Counted from the stretch's first letter, positions 49,601-61,400 are shown. The stretch is DNA of 64,000 nucleotides from Sipunculus nudus (GCA_026874595.1 CM049306.1:105911142-105975141); one strand, 5' to 3'. Numbers and translations: made by a program. The notes: a model not told the origin generated them from the letters alone.

Positions 49601-49799
49601 ATATATATATAAATAAACTATAAATATTAATATTAATATAAATAATAATTTTATTAAACTAAAATGCCCTAATTGTAGCATATGGTAAGGTATGAAAACA
49701 TATAAAACCAAATATTACATAAACATTATAGATACTCTTGTTATACAAGTACCCATATTTTATTACAATAGATAAAAATAAACTCAGTGGATAAATGAT
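46608..49799. other. Probable first part of INPP5A intron 1, no recognised gene
   Basis: No exon for the expected N-terminal peptide could be found on the minus strand. The stretch is AT-rich and CpG-poor with no element ends. Frames are short and without motifs. Confidence 0.55.
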
Positions 49800-50000
49800 A
49801 AATTTTTCTTGATCGCCATGCCGGTCCAATTTATGACATCATTACTGGATAATCACATTCCCAGTGCTGACACCAACGTTGGGGAGATCTAATCCTCGGG
49901 GACGGGTAGTGATCAATTATTACTTCCGACATCATCAATTCATCACGGTCACAGCCGTAATCAAGTGGAATGCTGGGAGCTATATGCAGCAGGAGATTCG
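49800..50000. other. CpG-retaining patch in a CpG-poor intron
   Basis: About ten CpGs occur within roughly 190 bp (in GATCGCC, GCCGGTC, AACGTT, CCTCGGGGACGGG, TTCCGAC, CACGG, GCCGTAA, TTCGGC), where flanking kilobases have few. It contains TTATGACATCAT (CRE/AP-1-like) and GATCAATTATTAC (homeodomain-like). No element ends are seen. A regulatory element is one explanation; an unrecognised repeat is another. Confidence 0.45.
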
Positions 50001-50344
50001 GCTAGGAAATACCCTAAGGATAACAGTGCCACATATTTATTTGTTTTCTGGAAACAAGCTCCAGTTTAGTAATATATCATACGGTTTGCTTCTTCTGGCC
50101 TAAGTAATAACTATAAATCATCTGTAAAAATTCAGCCAACAATTTGTGAACAAGTGTTTGCACATTATGGCACAGATCAGGAATATAATCTTAAGACATA
50201 TTACTTAATCTGAAGACATATTATACATAATTACCAATTAGTACATAATACCTTGTGAATGAAAAAAATGGTAGTACAAAAGAAAACAATGTAAAAACAA
50301 TCTTTTTCATGATTATTCGTTTAAAATGATATAACCAAAAAGTG

Positions 50345-50406
50345 AAATAACCAAATATGACAAACTGATATAAACAAAAAGTGAAATAACCAAATATGAC
50401 AAATTA
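50345..50406 (+). repeat. Short tandem duplication, AT-rich
   Basis: AAAAAGTGAAATAACCAAAT followed by ATGACAAA occurs at about 50337 and 50376, a period near 39 bp. Confidence 0.8.
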
Positions 50407-51066
50407 AATAATAAAGATCCCAAATCAAAAATAAATTACCATGTGTGCTGTTTTGTAAGGTATGAGTACTTGTCTCTAGCAAACTTGTAATAAATTATTT
50501 CATATCCTATCATAATTAACGAAAATGCATATTTTGCAAAAATGCTGAGCAAGTCAAAACTGAACACTATAAATGTAAATATATATATCCCTCATCCATA
50601 AAACACAAAGCCCTCTCTTTGTTTGAAGAGTACAGAGACAAATATGCCACTTAAGGCCTTCAGATGTGTTTACAAATGTTTGCTTAATATGAAAGAGCAG
50701 GATGACATATTGGCATTAGGAGAAAGACTAATTTGAATGGTATAATATTTGGTGAAAACAGAATTAGCCAACAATGATTCAGATTCCAAAAACTTCCATT
50801 CATGTCTATGCATCAATAATTAATTTTGATCATTGCTGGAACAAATTCCATGAAAGCACAAGAAAATCAATATCCATGCATATTGGTAAGTATGTTATGG
50901 CCCAGAAGGAGATTTAACTGCTCTAGTTTAAAACAGGTCTTTTTCAAAAAAATATTCCAAAACAAAGAAAAAAACAAAAGCTTATAATTGGCTTCTGGTG
51001 TCAGTAATGTACATGCATTGATTTTAACACAATAATTGCCTCTTCCAGGAGGGTATGGATTCATCC

Positions 51067-51113
51067 CTGTTTGTGTGTGTGTTTGTGTGTGTGTTTGTGT
51101 GTGTGTTTGTAAC
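51067..51113 (+). repeat. (GT)n/TTTG minisatellite
   Basis: TGTTTGTGTGTGTG repeats with a ~14-bp period, about three units. Confidence 0.9.
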
Positions 51114-51204
51114 TCAACATAACATAACTCGTGCAATCATTACCAGATTCTCATGAATTTTTCAGGTCTTTGGTCCATGAATGGACCAATGAAGAATCAG
51201 CAAG

Positions 51205-51392
51205 ATTTTGTTGTGGATCCGGCATATGATCCAGATTCAAGAACATCACCAAAGTACATTCACTTATGCACAAATTAACTTTGGAATATGGGCCATATAA
51301 ATTAGCGCAAACACAGTTTTGGGAGCATCACACAATAGGACTTCCCTTCCCCCCCCCCCCCATGGTGGGGGTTTGCATTCCTTAGAATGCAG
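51205..51392 (+). repeat. Dispersed repeat, copy B
   Basis: It matches 33600-33790 in order: GTGGATCCGGCATATGATCC, AGATTCAAGAACATCACCAA, GGGAGCATCACACAATA and GTTTGCATTCCTTAGAA. A C-run (51350-51362) interrupts this copy. Confidence 0.75.
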
Positions 51393-53682
51393 ATTTCCAG
51401 TTTCAAAAAGTAATCATTGTCCAGACATGTAGATTCGTAATGATGTACAAACCAAAATGTGATGTATGGGAAACAGCATGGCTGTATCGTACTATGCTCC
51501 ACTGGTCTACACTGTTAGTGAATCTGCCGATTATTTGAGCCCTTAGTCTGTCCCATATTTGGGTACCAATCTCTTTTTGGCAATATTTATTTACAAAATC
51601 AACTCATTTTGAAATGTTACCAGTCAGTAAATCAACCAGGTACTCTGGCAAATAATTGTTAAGGAAAGCACTACGATACTTTGCAAAGTATTTGAGTGAA
51701 ACAATTAATTTAATTCATTCAATATCTGAGAAATGTTCAGTATTTTTGACACAACATATTAAATGAAGTGACAGGGTTAATGACTCATCTTGACATTCAT
51801 TGACTGGATGATGATAGCACTCGGTGCAATAAATATGGTAATACATCGTCAGCTAAAAGACACCTGCTTCTCTATACTAGAAAGTTGCAAAGTATATATT
51901 CAATCATTTTGAATAGATTATTACATTCTCCATTGCCAGAGTGCACATAATTTTGTGTCACTGTAACATACCAGCCAGAAATATCAGCATTTCATAATTA
52001 TTGCTAAAACCCAATGAGAGCCTCTTCCTGGGTCAATCTGTAGTCCTATCTTAGAAAGGAAAATTGAAACATGTAAATTCACTTAACCATCATGGCAGCT
52101 GTAGCCTGTGAGAGACTAACTGAATCAAACATATGGTAGACCTGAGCGTGATAACACGCCACCTCCTCACGCTGATGTAGATAGCTGCCTCAGTGCCGCC
52201 TGACTTATCACAGGCTGGCTCTGTATCTTCCTTGACTGATGTGAAGCTCACCATGTACAGACAGGTGTCAGGTGTGTTAACAATCCAGTCAATCACTGGC
52301 CAATATGACACCATCAGTTTTACTTATTGTAGCATTGTCAATTAATTAATATCAACAAGAGCGGTCAACAATGGCTACTTGTGTAATTTCAGAAAAATGC
52401 TGCTGTACCATTCATATTATGGAAGGCAGACCTTGCACCACAAACATTCAGTCACTGGATGTGATACCTCTTGGAATAATTTGGTATTATCAAATTAAGT
52501 CAAATAATCAATGATTTATGGAGGTGATCTGCCCAGTGGTATTTTATTAAGTCATAAACTATTTATGTGACTGGCAGAGGTGTGAGCTCTCTGAGAGCAG
52601 TTTCTTTATCTCTGAATATCTTGTAACAAATAACCATTATACTTCGTATCAATTACTTTGGAAGATACTTTGGAAAAAACATTCAGTTGACCAGAATTGT
52701 TTTACCATGTAGTTTACTTTTTTCACTGAAGGTGGCAGCACTCAAGGATATTCAGCTGGGTCAGCTGGTTCTGAATAAACAATTGATGTGAGGAGTAAGA
52801 CTGCTTCTGTACTGACAAAGACGTGCCCGGGTAAAGCAATAAGCCAAGAAAACACCTGAACTGCTTACAATGTAGACATCACATACAGACAGCAAGATAG
52901 ATAGATGGAGATAAAACATGCATCAAAGCACTGATAAAACAGATGTCTGCACCAAGGTCCTCCCACAGCCATCCAAGCCAAACACTTCCCTCATCAACTG
53001 TGTGGGCTTCCTTTTATTATTGTTTCTAGGAATACCTGATGTCTGCTTTGTATTTATCTTCTGGCTCTGTTTCTGTTGGAGAAAAATAGACTGGCTCTGG
53101 TAAGAATGCATGAAACACAGAACTAAGGCACCATCTCCCAAGCCCACCACCACCAGGGTCGTGACCTGGAGGCAAATCAAGCCTTCCCTCTTGAAGTTCT
53201 GTAGCCAGTTCAGTATAACCCCTGGCCATATACACCAAGGTTATTAACCTGGAGGCAATCAGACTTCTGAAGCTGTAACTTTGCTCAAAATTCCATAAGA
53301 TCTTCACCTTTCTTAAGGAATTTTCTTTTTCAAGGAACTGACAGGCATCAGTAGATATACAGAAATCTCAACATTTCATGTATCCAGTGGCAGGTGTGGG
53401 TGTGTCTTTGTGTCAGGATGGGCATATTTTTCCACTGCTGATGAATAACTATCTATAGTGAAGCCTTTCTCCTGCAGCAAAAAGGAAAACAATTTTTGCA
53501 ATTTTTTACTCAAGCTGCAAATAATTTTGCAGTCATCAGAAATAAAATTTGAATGAAGTTGCATTAGCGTTTACAAAGACTCTTTTCGACATTCTGCAAA
53601 CATGGATACATTTTCTGTTGACTTGAGGAAGCAGAAGAACATATAAATATGTCCATGATACATAAAACTGACATAGTCTCTT
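51393..53682. other. Intronic sequence with no recognised gene
   Basis: No exon was found. A GC-richer patch at 52090-52320 on the minus strand has an open frame of 74 codons, but without splice sites that would join it to INPP5A and without a recognisable motif. The overlapping frames at 52918-53307 occur on both strands and are judged accidental. Confidence 0.5.
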
Positions 53683-55147
53683 AACAAGTGACCCAGGGGT
53701 CATGACGCTCAGCTGACCAGGAAGACATTGACAAAAGTAATTTTATCATCTGAATGTCAAATTTGAATGAGAGACCTAATTTCAGATTTCCAAAGAGACT
53801 TTCCAAAGGCCTCCCTGCATGTCAAGAAAGAAGATTCTAGGTCCAGTCATTATGATTTGTGCCCTGTTAATATATGACCAAATCTTTATTCTGGGGGGTA
53901 CTTCAGAGCCCCATAGCTCACAGAATATGGGTAACAGGGACCTTATTTCGGGTTTCCAAGTAGACCTTTTATGGGCTTCCCTGGAGGTGAGGACAGAAGA
54001 TTCTAGGTCCAGTCATTATGATTTGTGTCCTGTTTACAGATGACCAAATGTTTAAAGATCACAAAAGTAGAGAAAAAAAATCGTATAAAATAAAAAAAAT
54101 ATAGGTGGCGCCACCAATCTCCAGAAATTGATGAAACACTCCATGATCAATATCCATGCAAAGAATCATGGTGATTAATGCATTAGTTGTTCAGATACTT
54201 GGGCTTTTGTATTAAATTTTGCATTATTCTGGGGGGTACTTCAGAACCCCATAGCTCAAAGAATATAGGTCACAGTGACCTAATTTCAGGTTTACAAGGA
54301 GAATTTCCATAGACCTCCCAGGATGTCAAGTAAGAAGATTCCAGGTCTAGCGGTTACGATTTGTGCCCTGTTAACAGACAGACAACTGGATGGCCGGACG
54401 GACGACGGACAAAAGGTGATCCCTATAGCTCAGATGACTTTCAGTCAGCTGAGCTAAAAATTGAAAAAATACAGGTGGCGCCACCATACTGCAGAAACTG
54501 ATGACACATTCCATGATCAATATCCATGCAAAGAATCATGGTGATCACTGCAATAGTTGTTTAGATACTTGAGCTTTTGTATCAAATTTTCCATTATTCT
54601 GGGGGGTACTTCCGAGCCCCATGCCTCAAAGGTTATGGGTAACAGAGACCTAATTTCAGGTTTCCAAAGAGACTTTTTATGGGCCTCCCTGCATGTCAAG
54701 AGAGAAGATTCTAGGTGTAGTCGTTACGATTTGTGCCCTGTTAACAGATGGCCACATCTTAAGAGGTCTCAAAAATAAAGAAAAATATTGGTAAAAATCG
54801 AAAAAATACAGGTGGCGCCACCAGTCTGCAGAAACTGATGAAACACTCCATGATCAATATCCATGCAAAAAATCATGATGATCAATGCATTAGTTGTTCA
54901 GATACTTGAGCTTTTGTATCAAATTTTCCATTATTCTGGGGGGTACTTCGGAACCCCATAGCTCGAAGAATATAGGTCACAGTGACCTAATTTCAGGTTT
55001 ACAAGGAGAATTTCCATAGACCTCCCAGGATGTCAAGTAAGAAGATTCCAGGTCTAGAGGTTACGATTTGTGCCCTGTTAACGGACAGACGACGGACAAA
55101 AGGTGATCCCTATAGCTCAGATGACTTACAGTCAACTGAGCTCAAAA
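53683..55147 (+). mobile_element. HINE (AGCTGA family), copy 3, with two 3' ends
   Basis: The 5' end AACAAGTGACCCAGGGGTCA, GCTCAGCTGACC lies at 53683-53718. A complete 3' end (tetranucleotide tract, CTATAGCTCAG hairpin at 54427-54455, AAAAA) lies at 54370-54460. Directly after it satellite units resume (AGGTGGCGCCACC at 54473 and 54810) and a second 3' end closes at 55114-55147. The last ~200 bp before each terminus are almost identical. The satellite unit is 337 bp. There is no second 5' end between them. Confidence 0.82.
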
Positions 55148-55499
55148 TGTATTCCAATGTGTACACTTCTTACAGCATGGCCTGTTGATTACAGATGAAC
55201 AGAGAAGCTTCTCTCTGGTAGACACTTCCATGAAACATGATACCAAACTAAAAAAATTCATCAACTGTAGACAAGTCCCTGAAATATTATAAAAGACTGC
55301 AAGAACTCAGGAATCTTGTACACACATGTTAATGAAAAATGATGAAAGACCAAATTAGGGATTCCTCTCGCTCTCCCTTTCTTGAACATATGTTCATTAA
55401 ACATGACAAAAGACTCTCTTGTATAAATATGTTCATGATAAAGACTAGAAGATGCCCTCACTTGTATGTATAAGGTATATGTCAGGGAATAAATGAGAA
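55148..55499. other. Unassigned intronic sequence
   Basis: AT-rich DNA between HINE copy 3 and the minisatellite. The minus-strand frame of 102 codons at 55261-55569 runs into the minisatellite and shows no motif. Confidence 0.5.
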
Positions 55500-55770
55500 T
55501 CTGGAAGGATCTAAAATCTTCCTGGGAAAAATGAGAGTTCCTATTCTTCCTGGGAAAAATGAAAATCAAAAGATGGTATGAAATGAGTTCTGTTTTTCCA
55601 GGGGAAAAATAGGAAATCTCATTCTTTCTGGGATAAATGAGAACTCCAGTCCATCCTTGAAAGACTGAGAAATCTCATTATTCCTGGAAGAGACTGGAAT
55701 TTTGAAATTCAAACCTGGGAAAATTGAGAATTCTTATTAATCCAAGGAAGAACAGGAATCATTTCATGCC
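55500..55770. repeat. Degenerate minisatellite with TTCCTGGGAA cores
   Basis: TTCCTGGGAAAAATGAGA and variants (TTCCAGGGGAAA, TTTCTGGGATAAATGAGAA, TTCCTGGAAGA, ACCTGGGAAAATTGAGAA) recur about every 20-60 bp between 55525 and 55735. Similar words at 56190-56250 and 58498-58555 lie on the two sides of the HINE at 56254-58448, as if that element had entered a longer array. Confidence 0.65.
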
Positions 55771-56539
55771 AAGTTGAACTCTTATTTTATCATTAAAAGC
55801 ACTTTATCTTGAAAAATTTCAGAAAAGAAATTATCTTTATAAAAGCACTTTATCTTAGTACATTTTAGAAAAGAAACTATATTTCTTAAAATAAAATTCT
55901 GTGAACAAAATAAGAAGCATACTACTGCAAGCTCAGATAAGTATCATATTATCAAGCTCCTTTCTTTCTCTCATTTTGTGCCATAATTTTTATAACAGCA
56001 GTTAGTTTTTTTTTAGATAATCTTGCAACAGATTAAAAATAAAATTACATTCCATTCCATTTAAAAACTCAGGAATGAACACACCTGATGCTACAAACGG
56101 TCAGGCAATGTGTTGTTTAACTTTAAGTGTTATTATTTTGTAAACCTTACATATCTATAAAAGGATATTAATTTATAATTAATCAAGTTCCTGGAAAAAT
56201 GGTTATTTCTTTTGTTCCTGGGGAAAACCAGGAATGCTCATGTTCTGGAATATAACAAGGCCTACAGGCCTAATGCGAACCTGTGCAAAGTTTGGGAGTA
56301 TGAATGTTTTTTTTTTTTTAATTTAATATTGATCCTTTTAAGTCCTGCATATATACCTTAGTCATTGTGATTTCAGCAAAATGGGCATTTCGGACCTGCA
56401 AGTTTCAGACTAGGACATTTTAAAACTAGAATATGGGTAGTCAACAAGCGACTATATGTATCCGCAGAAATCAGAGTGGGACGGGTGAAGTGAGGCATGG
56501 ATTAAGTGGCAAGGGGAATAGAGTGAAGTGTGTTGCATA

Positions 56540-57450
56540 TTAGCATGGATGTCTGCAGCGTAAACGTGAATGTAGGTGGTGCCACCTGTCATAAAATCGA
56601 GAAGGCTGTCCAGGATGTGTTAACCTGCAAAATTTCAGGTGGATAAGTCAAACCACTTCTGAGATATGAGCGATTTTATCCCAAGGCATATGAACAGATG
56701 GACGCTGTGCATAAATGTTTACAGGTGGCGCCACCAGTTTTGTCTATGATGAAGAGCTAATTGAGATCTATACACATGCAAAATTTTGGCCAAATCAGTC
56801 AAAAGGTTCCTGAGATATGAGCTTGGATGTCTGCAGAGTAAACGTGAATGTAGGTGGCGCCATCTGTCATAAAATTGAGAAAGCTGTCCAGGATGTATAA
56901 ACCTGCAAAGTTTCAGGTGGAAAAGTCAAACCACTGCTGAGATATGAGTAATATTATCCAATGGCAGATGAACAGATGAACGCTGTACAAAAATGGTTGC
57001 AGGTGGCGCCTCCAGTTTTGCCTATGATGAAGAGCTATGTGAGATCTATACACATGCAAAATTTTGGCCCAATCGGTCAAACAGTTCAGGAGATATGACC
57101 TTGGATGTCTGCAGAGTAAACGTGAATGTAGGTGGCGCCACCTGTCATAAAATCGAGAAAGCTGTCCAGGATGTATAAACCAGCAAAATTTCAGGTGGAT
57201 AAGTCAAACCACTGCTGAGATATGAGTGTTATTATCCCAAGGCAGATGAACAGATGGACGCTGTGCATAAATGGTTGCAGGTGGCGCCACCATTTTTAGT
57301 GTATGTTATAAAGCTATCAAAGGGCTACATTTGTGCAAAAGTTTTAGCCTGATAGGTCAAACGTTTCCCGAGATATGCAGGTTTATGTGTGGAAACAGAC
57401 GCACAAATGGACGCTGGGCAGCGAAGAAAGGTCAGAGGTCAACCAAAAAT
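56540..57450 (+). repeat. ~280-bp dimeric satellite (same as 4396-5260)
   Basis: Units begin GTAGGTGG.GCCA.CTGTC at 56571, 56850 and 57128 (period 278-279). The second palindrome of each unit is at 56721, 56999 and 57278 (ACAGGTGGCGCCACCAG or a variant). The array ends, as at 5215-5260, in GGAAACAGACGCACAAATGG and GGTCAGAGGTCAAC. Confidence 0.88.
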
Positions 57451-57570
57451 GAGGGCGCAGCAGTTCCTATGTCACCTGATGATAAACCCAATTTACTTAA
57501 AATGCAAACCAAGTTTTTTCAAACAGTTGAAAGATATAATTCCAATAATCTGGGAATTCTGCATCTAAAC

Positions 57571-57628
57571 ATTGTGTCTAGACGTCTAGACACAATGTCT
57601 AGACGTCTAGACACATTGTCTAGACACC
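57571..57628. repeat. Cluster of TCTAGACGTCTAGA palindromes
   Basis: A perfect 26-bp palindrome spans 57571-57596 (core GTCTAGACGTCTAGAC). An 18-bp palindrome with the same core follows at 57596-57613, then TTGTCTAGACACC and a C-run. Strands could extrude as cruciforms. Confidence 0.95.
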
Positions 57629-58448
57629 CCCCCCCAGCCAGGTCAGTTGCCATGGTGATGTCTGGACCCCACCTATTTGTACTGAGTGACCTCTTGACTT
57701 GGCTGCTGAAAGTCAGCATGTTGTCAAATCTGTTTTCAAATACAGAAAGCCTTTTTCAATTGGCTACAATGTTTTTTAAAACTGTATTTACCCAATCTAT
57801 TCTTATGAAACTGGCAGAACCCAACCATAGAATAATTCTTGTAAAGTTTAAACCAATCAGCTTAACAGTTTCATCATAAATCAGTGTATAAGCTAGAAGA
57901 GTTTAAAATTTCATTTTCGCTCGTAAAAAAAGTCAATGTAGGTGGTGCCACCAATACCTCAAAATCAGATATGACATATGTGACAAACATTGGTATAAAA
58001 TTTGGTGATTATAGCTCTAGCCGTTTCTTTTATTTTAATTAAAGTGTATTTTTTTGGACAAATGACTAAGTTCAACCTCCTGTTACTCGGCCAAAAATCA
58101 CAAAACTTAAACCATTCGATAAAACTTGAGAGAGATTGTTCCAGGGATCATTTCTGTGAAATGTTGGACAATTTTGCTGGACAGTTTCAGAGAAGTAGAT
58201 TTTTAAAGGTTTTTAAGCTTTTTCTCTATAAAATCTAAACTAATGCAGATACCCAATAATAAACTCCAGGACACCAAGTTTCACATGTGACTAATTCTTA
58301 CATGTAATTTGGAGCTGCTAGCTCCTATGGTTTCTGACTTAAAGCCATGGACAGCGGAAAGCCAGCCGTGGACGGCGAACGGCTGATGGCTGACGATGGA
58401 CAGATGACGCTGCGCCATCGCATAAGCTCACAGGTTCGCTAATAAAAA

Positions 58449-61400
58449 AAGAACCAAGAGATATTATAAATTGATTCCTGTTTTTTTTTTATGAGAATGA
58501 GAAGTCTGGTTCTTCCCGTAAAGAATCTGGATCTTCCTAGATTCCCCATCTTCTCCTGATGTGTACTGCTGTATGACCTCATTGACCTGTTTAATAAATA
58601 TTTAAATCAACCCTTAGGGGGTCAGAGAAGTGCATAAATGAAAACAAGTTTGTCGCTGCAAACAAGCTGATGTTTAGGAATGTACAAGGTACTGGGATGC
58701 CAGCAGCTACAGGGAACAAGGCTGTAGAAGCACTGTTCACTGACCTGGGCCATCAGTCTGTGTCGGGATCCCTCACCAGACAGCCTGCATCTCCTGTTTA
58801 CAAACACTGGACTTGTGGCATTACTTACAAACTGCTTACTATGACCAGGAGTAATCCACAAGCCTTATACCACATGTGGGTTCATACACCAACGCGGGAG
58901 GTTTAACAAACAAGGAAAATTTTTGTAAGGTGGTAAACTGGTATTCTGCTATAAGGACTCTGTGATTTCTGTAATACCAATTAGAATGCCTGTACACCCT
59001 GAAAGGGATATAAGAGATCCATACACAATCAAGTCTTCATAACAGTTAAATTAGTTGCATTTAGGATATGTTCCCATGTAATACTGTGTACACTGAACCC
59101 GCTGAGGTGAACCCGCTGAGGAATTCTTGTCTGGAGCTCATATTTTGCTTCGTTTACAGTTTCAACATAAAATTGTGTACCTGATTATTATGTTTTAAGC
59201 AAACAATGGTAAAAAATTTTAAGTGAACAATTTACTGCAGTCAGGACATATACATAGAGGTTCTGTAGATATTAATAATATTTGTTTGTTGCAATCAGTT
59301 ATTTAGAAAATAAACTGCTATTTAACCATGCATTTAAGGTACCTATATACAATCCATACCACCATTCTGATTTGCAAAAGGCCATAAACAGAACTTTGTA
59401 GAAAGCTTAAGAGCTGTGTATTTACATTAGTAATAAGATATAATTGGCTAATTTGATTAAAATTTACATATATCAAGATATGTTGATAGATTCAGATGAC
59501 ATTCCATTATAATTTAAACAAAAAATTTTTGTATTTGTGCAAGGAACATACCTATGCTACTTATATACAGGTATAATGTGTACCAGGTCCTTAAGCATAC
59601 TCCTGCTATTAATATGAAACAAAAGTCATTTAACATGAAAACCTCAGTCACTCTACTGGTTGATCTCAGTGACCTTACTTGAGATATATGTGCCTTTATA
59701 TTATATAAAAGAGCACGGTAATTTACTTTGTATATAGCTGGTGCATTACACTGTTCATAAATTACAGAAACCAACATTAACACAATACTGTCAATACAAG
59801 TATAAATCTGATAGGAAAATCAGTACAACAGCAGTGTTCTAATATCCCTCAAGACAAAATATCAAATGCAAAAATACTGTGGTATCTGATATAATACCAA
59901 AATATTTTGTATCTGTGACAGAAACCTGACTTTTAATAAGACAAGACACTGGTGGTTGTCTTTATATGAAGACAACGGAGGTCATGTTTTTATCCCTGTT
60001 TATTTGTCCGCTGGAGCCCTTTATTGCCTATTGTTCACTAAGTCAAGTTACATGAGACTTTGTGAATGCATCTACCTTCATTTAATCTATAAAATTTTAT
60101 TGCAGACCAGGGTGGATCCAGTTCAGTTGTTTCACTTGGCTGTGGTGTGTACATCACTGAGGACTCCCTGGTTTGTTTTTCAGCAGTATGCCCTAGACCT
60201 ATTCTCAGTATCACATAAACTATACCACCACAGTCCCTGTGGGTAACAACTACACCAGCACATATATTCTGCGGGTCAGCCTTTACAAGCACCACACATA
60301 CCAGACACTCCTAGCCCTCCCCAGGAACCTGCTCACTGTTACTATGACAACCACTGACCCCCACCAAAGCCTTTCTACAAAATGTTTTCATTTCAACCAC
60401 TGACCCTCCCTGTTATTCCATGACTGCTAAATTCATCCATTTACAAACTGCATGAAAGATATATTTAATTATGTATCTGATATTGGAATATTTTGTTTAA
60501 TTGGTATAAATTCCATACACACTCACAAAATCAGCCATGCACAAGCAATTAAATAATGATAATTTCACCAATGACATGGTCAACCTATTGGCAATTTGAT
60601 TATTGTATGCATTGACTACTTCAGTTATATAATCTAATTAACTAACATGATCATTTTAGCAAAACAAATCTCCAATGCTTGACTTTGAGATGCTCTCGGT
60701 TCTGTGTATTAATTAAGTACCTACATACTTTTTTTCCACTCAGTTTCAATAACTGAAGGTTATCATGGCAACCAGGATATGGTTTTAATTATAATGATAA
60801 CAATACAGATCAGGGTATGTATTATCATCCAAGCACCCACATCTAGCAAAGCAAACCCTGTCATTATTTCTAAGTGACACCACAAATCATCATAAGAAGA
60901 TAAAACATCATGTACATAGAGTTATTGAATAAGATCCCAGTTTTCTGAGCTTATTCACAATCTAACCACCATGTCAGCTTTACGGGTACATTACAGGATT
61001 ACTGTTTCCATCTGGCCAAGACTGCATGACACCAGTCAGCTACAAAATTCACCCATATGAAATAAAATCCAAGGCAGGTTGATGCCAAATATAATATTTC
61101 TTACCAGCATGAGACTGAGATTGTGTGTATAAAACCTGCCCGGTCAAGATTGTGACTACAGGCTCACCTGGGTAGCATTATATTTACAGTCATACCTAGA
61201 CATTTAAAATCTGCTGTTATTTCAGTCTGTGATATATATGATTTAACATATTCTAAATGATAATTTGTATCAGATCATGAAATATATTAAAACCTGTTTT
61301 TTTTTTTTTAACTGCACCAAGGAAAATTTTCCAATTTAATTTTAATGATATAAACAAATACACTGTAAAGTATCAGAGTTTCAGAATTCTCCATGATAAC

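Larger units (their letters stand above)
56254..58448 (+). mobile_element. HINE, GCGAACCTGTG family
   Basis: The 5' end is AACAAGGCCTACAGGCCTAA (a palindromic AGGCCT pair) followed by TGCGAACCTGTG (56274-56285). The 3' end is CACAGGTTCGC (58429-58439) followed by TAATAAAAAAA. GCGAACCTGTG and CACAGGTTCGC are perfect inverted copies. Inside is a sequence like the 5' leader of the GTATCCGC family (about 56420-56500), then the ~280-bp satellite, the TCTAGA palindromes (57571-57628) and a GGACGGCGAACGG-type segment before the end. The 202-codon plus-strand frame at 57271-57879 starts in the satellite and crosses these elements, so it is not a gene. Confidence 0.75.

Noticed and set aside
52090-52320. 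GC-richer patch with a 74-codon minus-strand frame, considered as an exon
   Set aside because: No acceptor/donor pair giving a phase compatible with the 101-nt exon, and no similarity to the expected N-terminus.
57271-57879. 202-codon plus-strand open frame, the longest in the window
   Set aside because: It starts in the 280-bp satellite, runs through the TCTAGA palindromes and has no motif or splice context; it is accidental.
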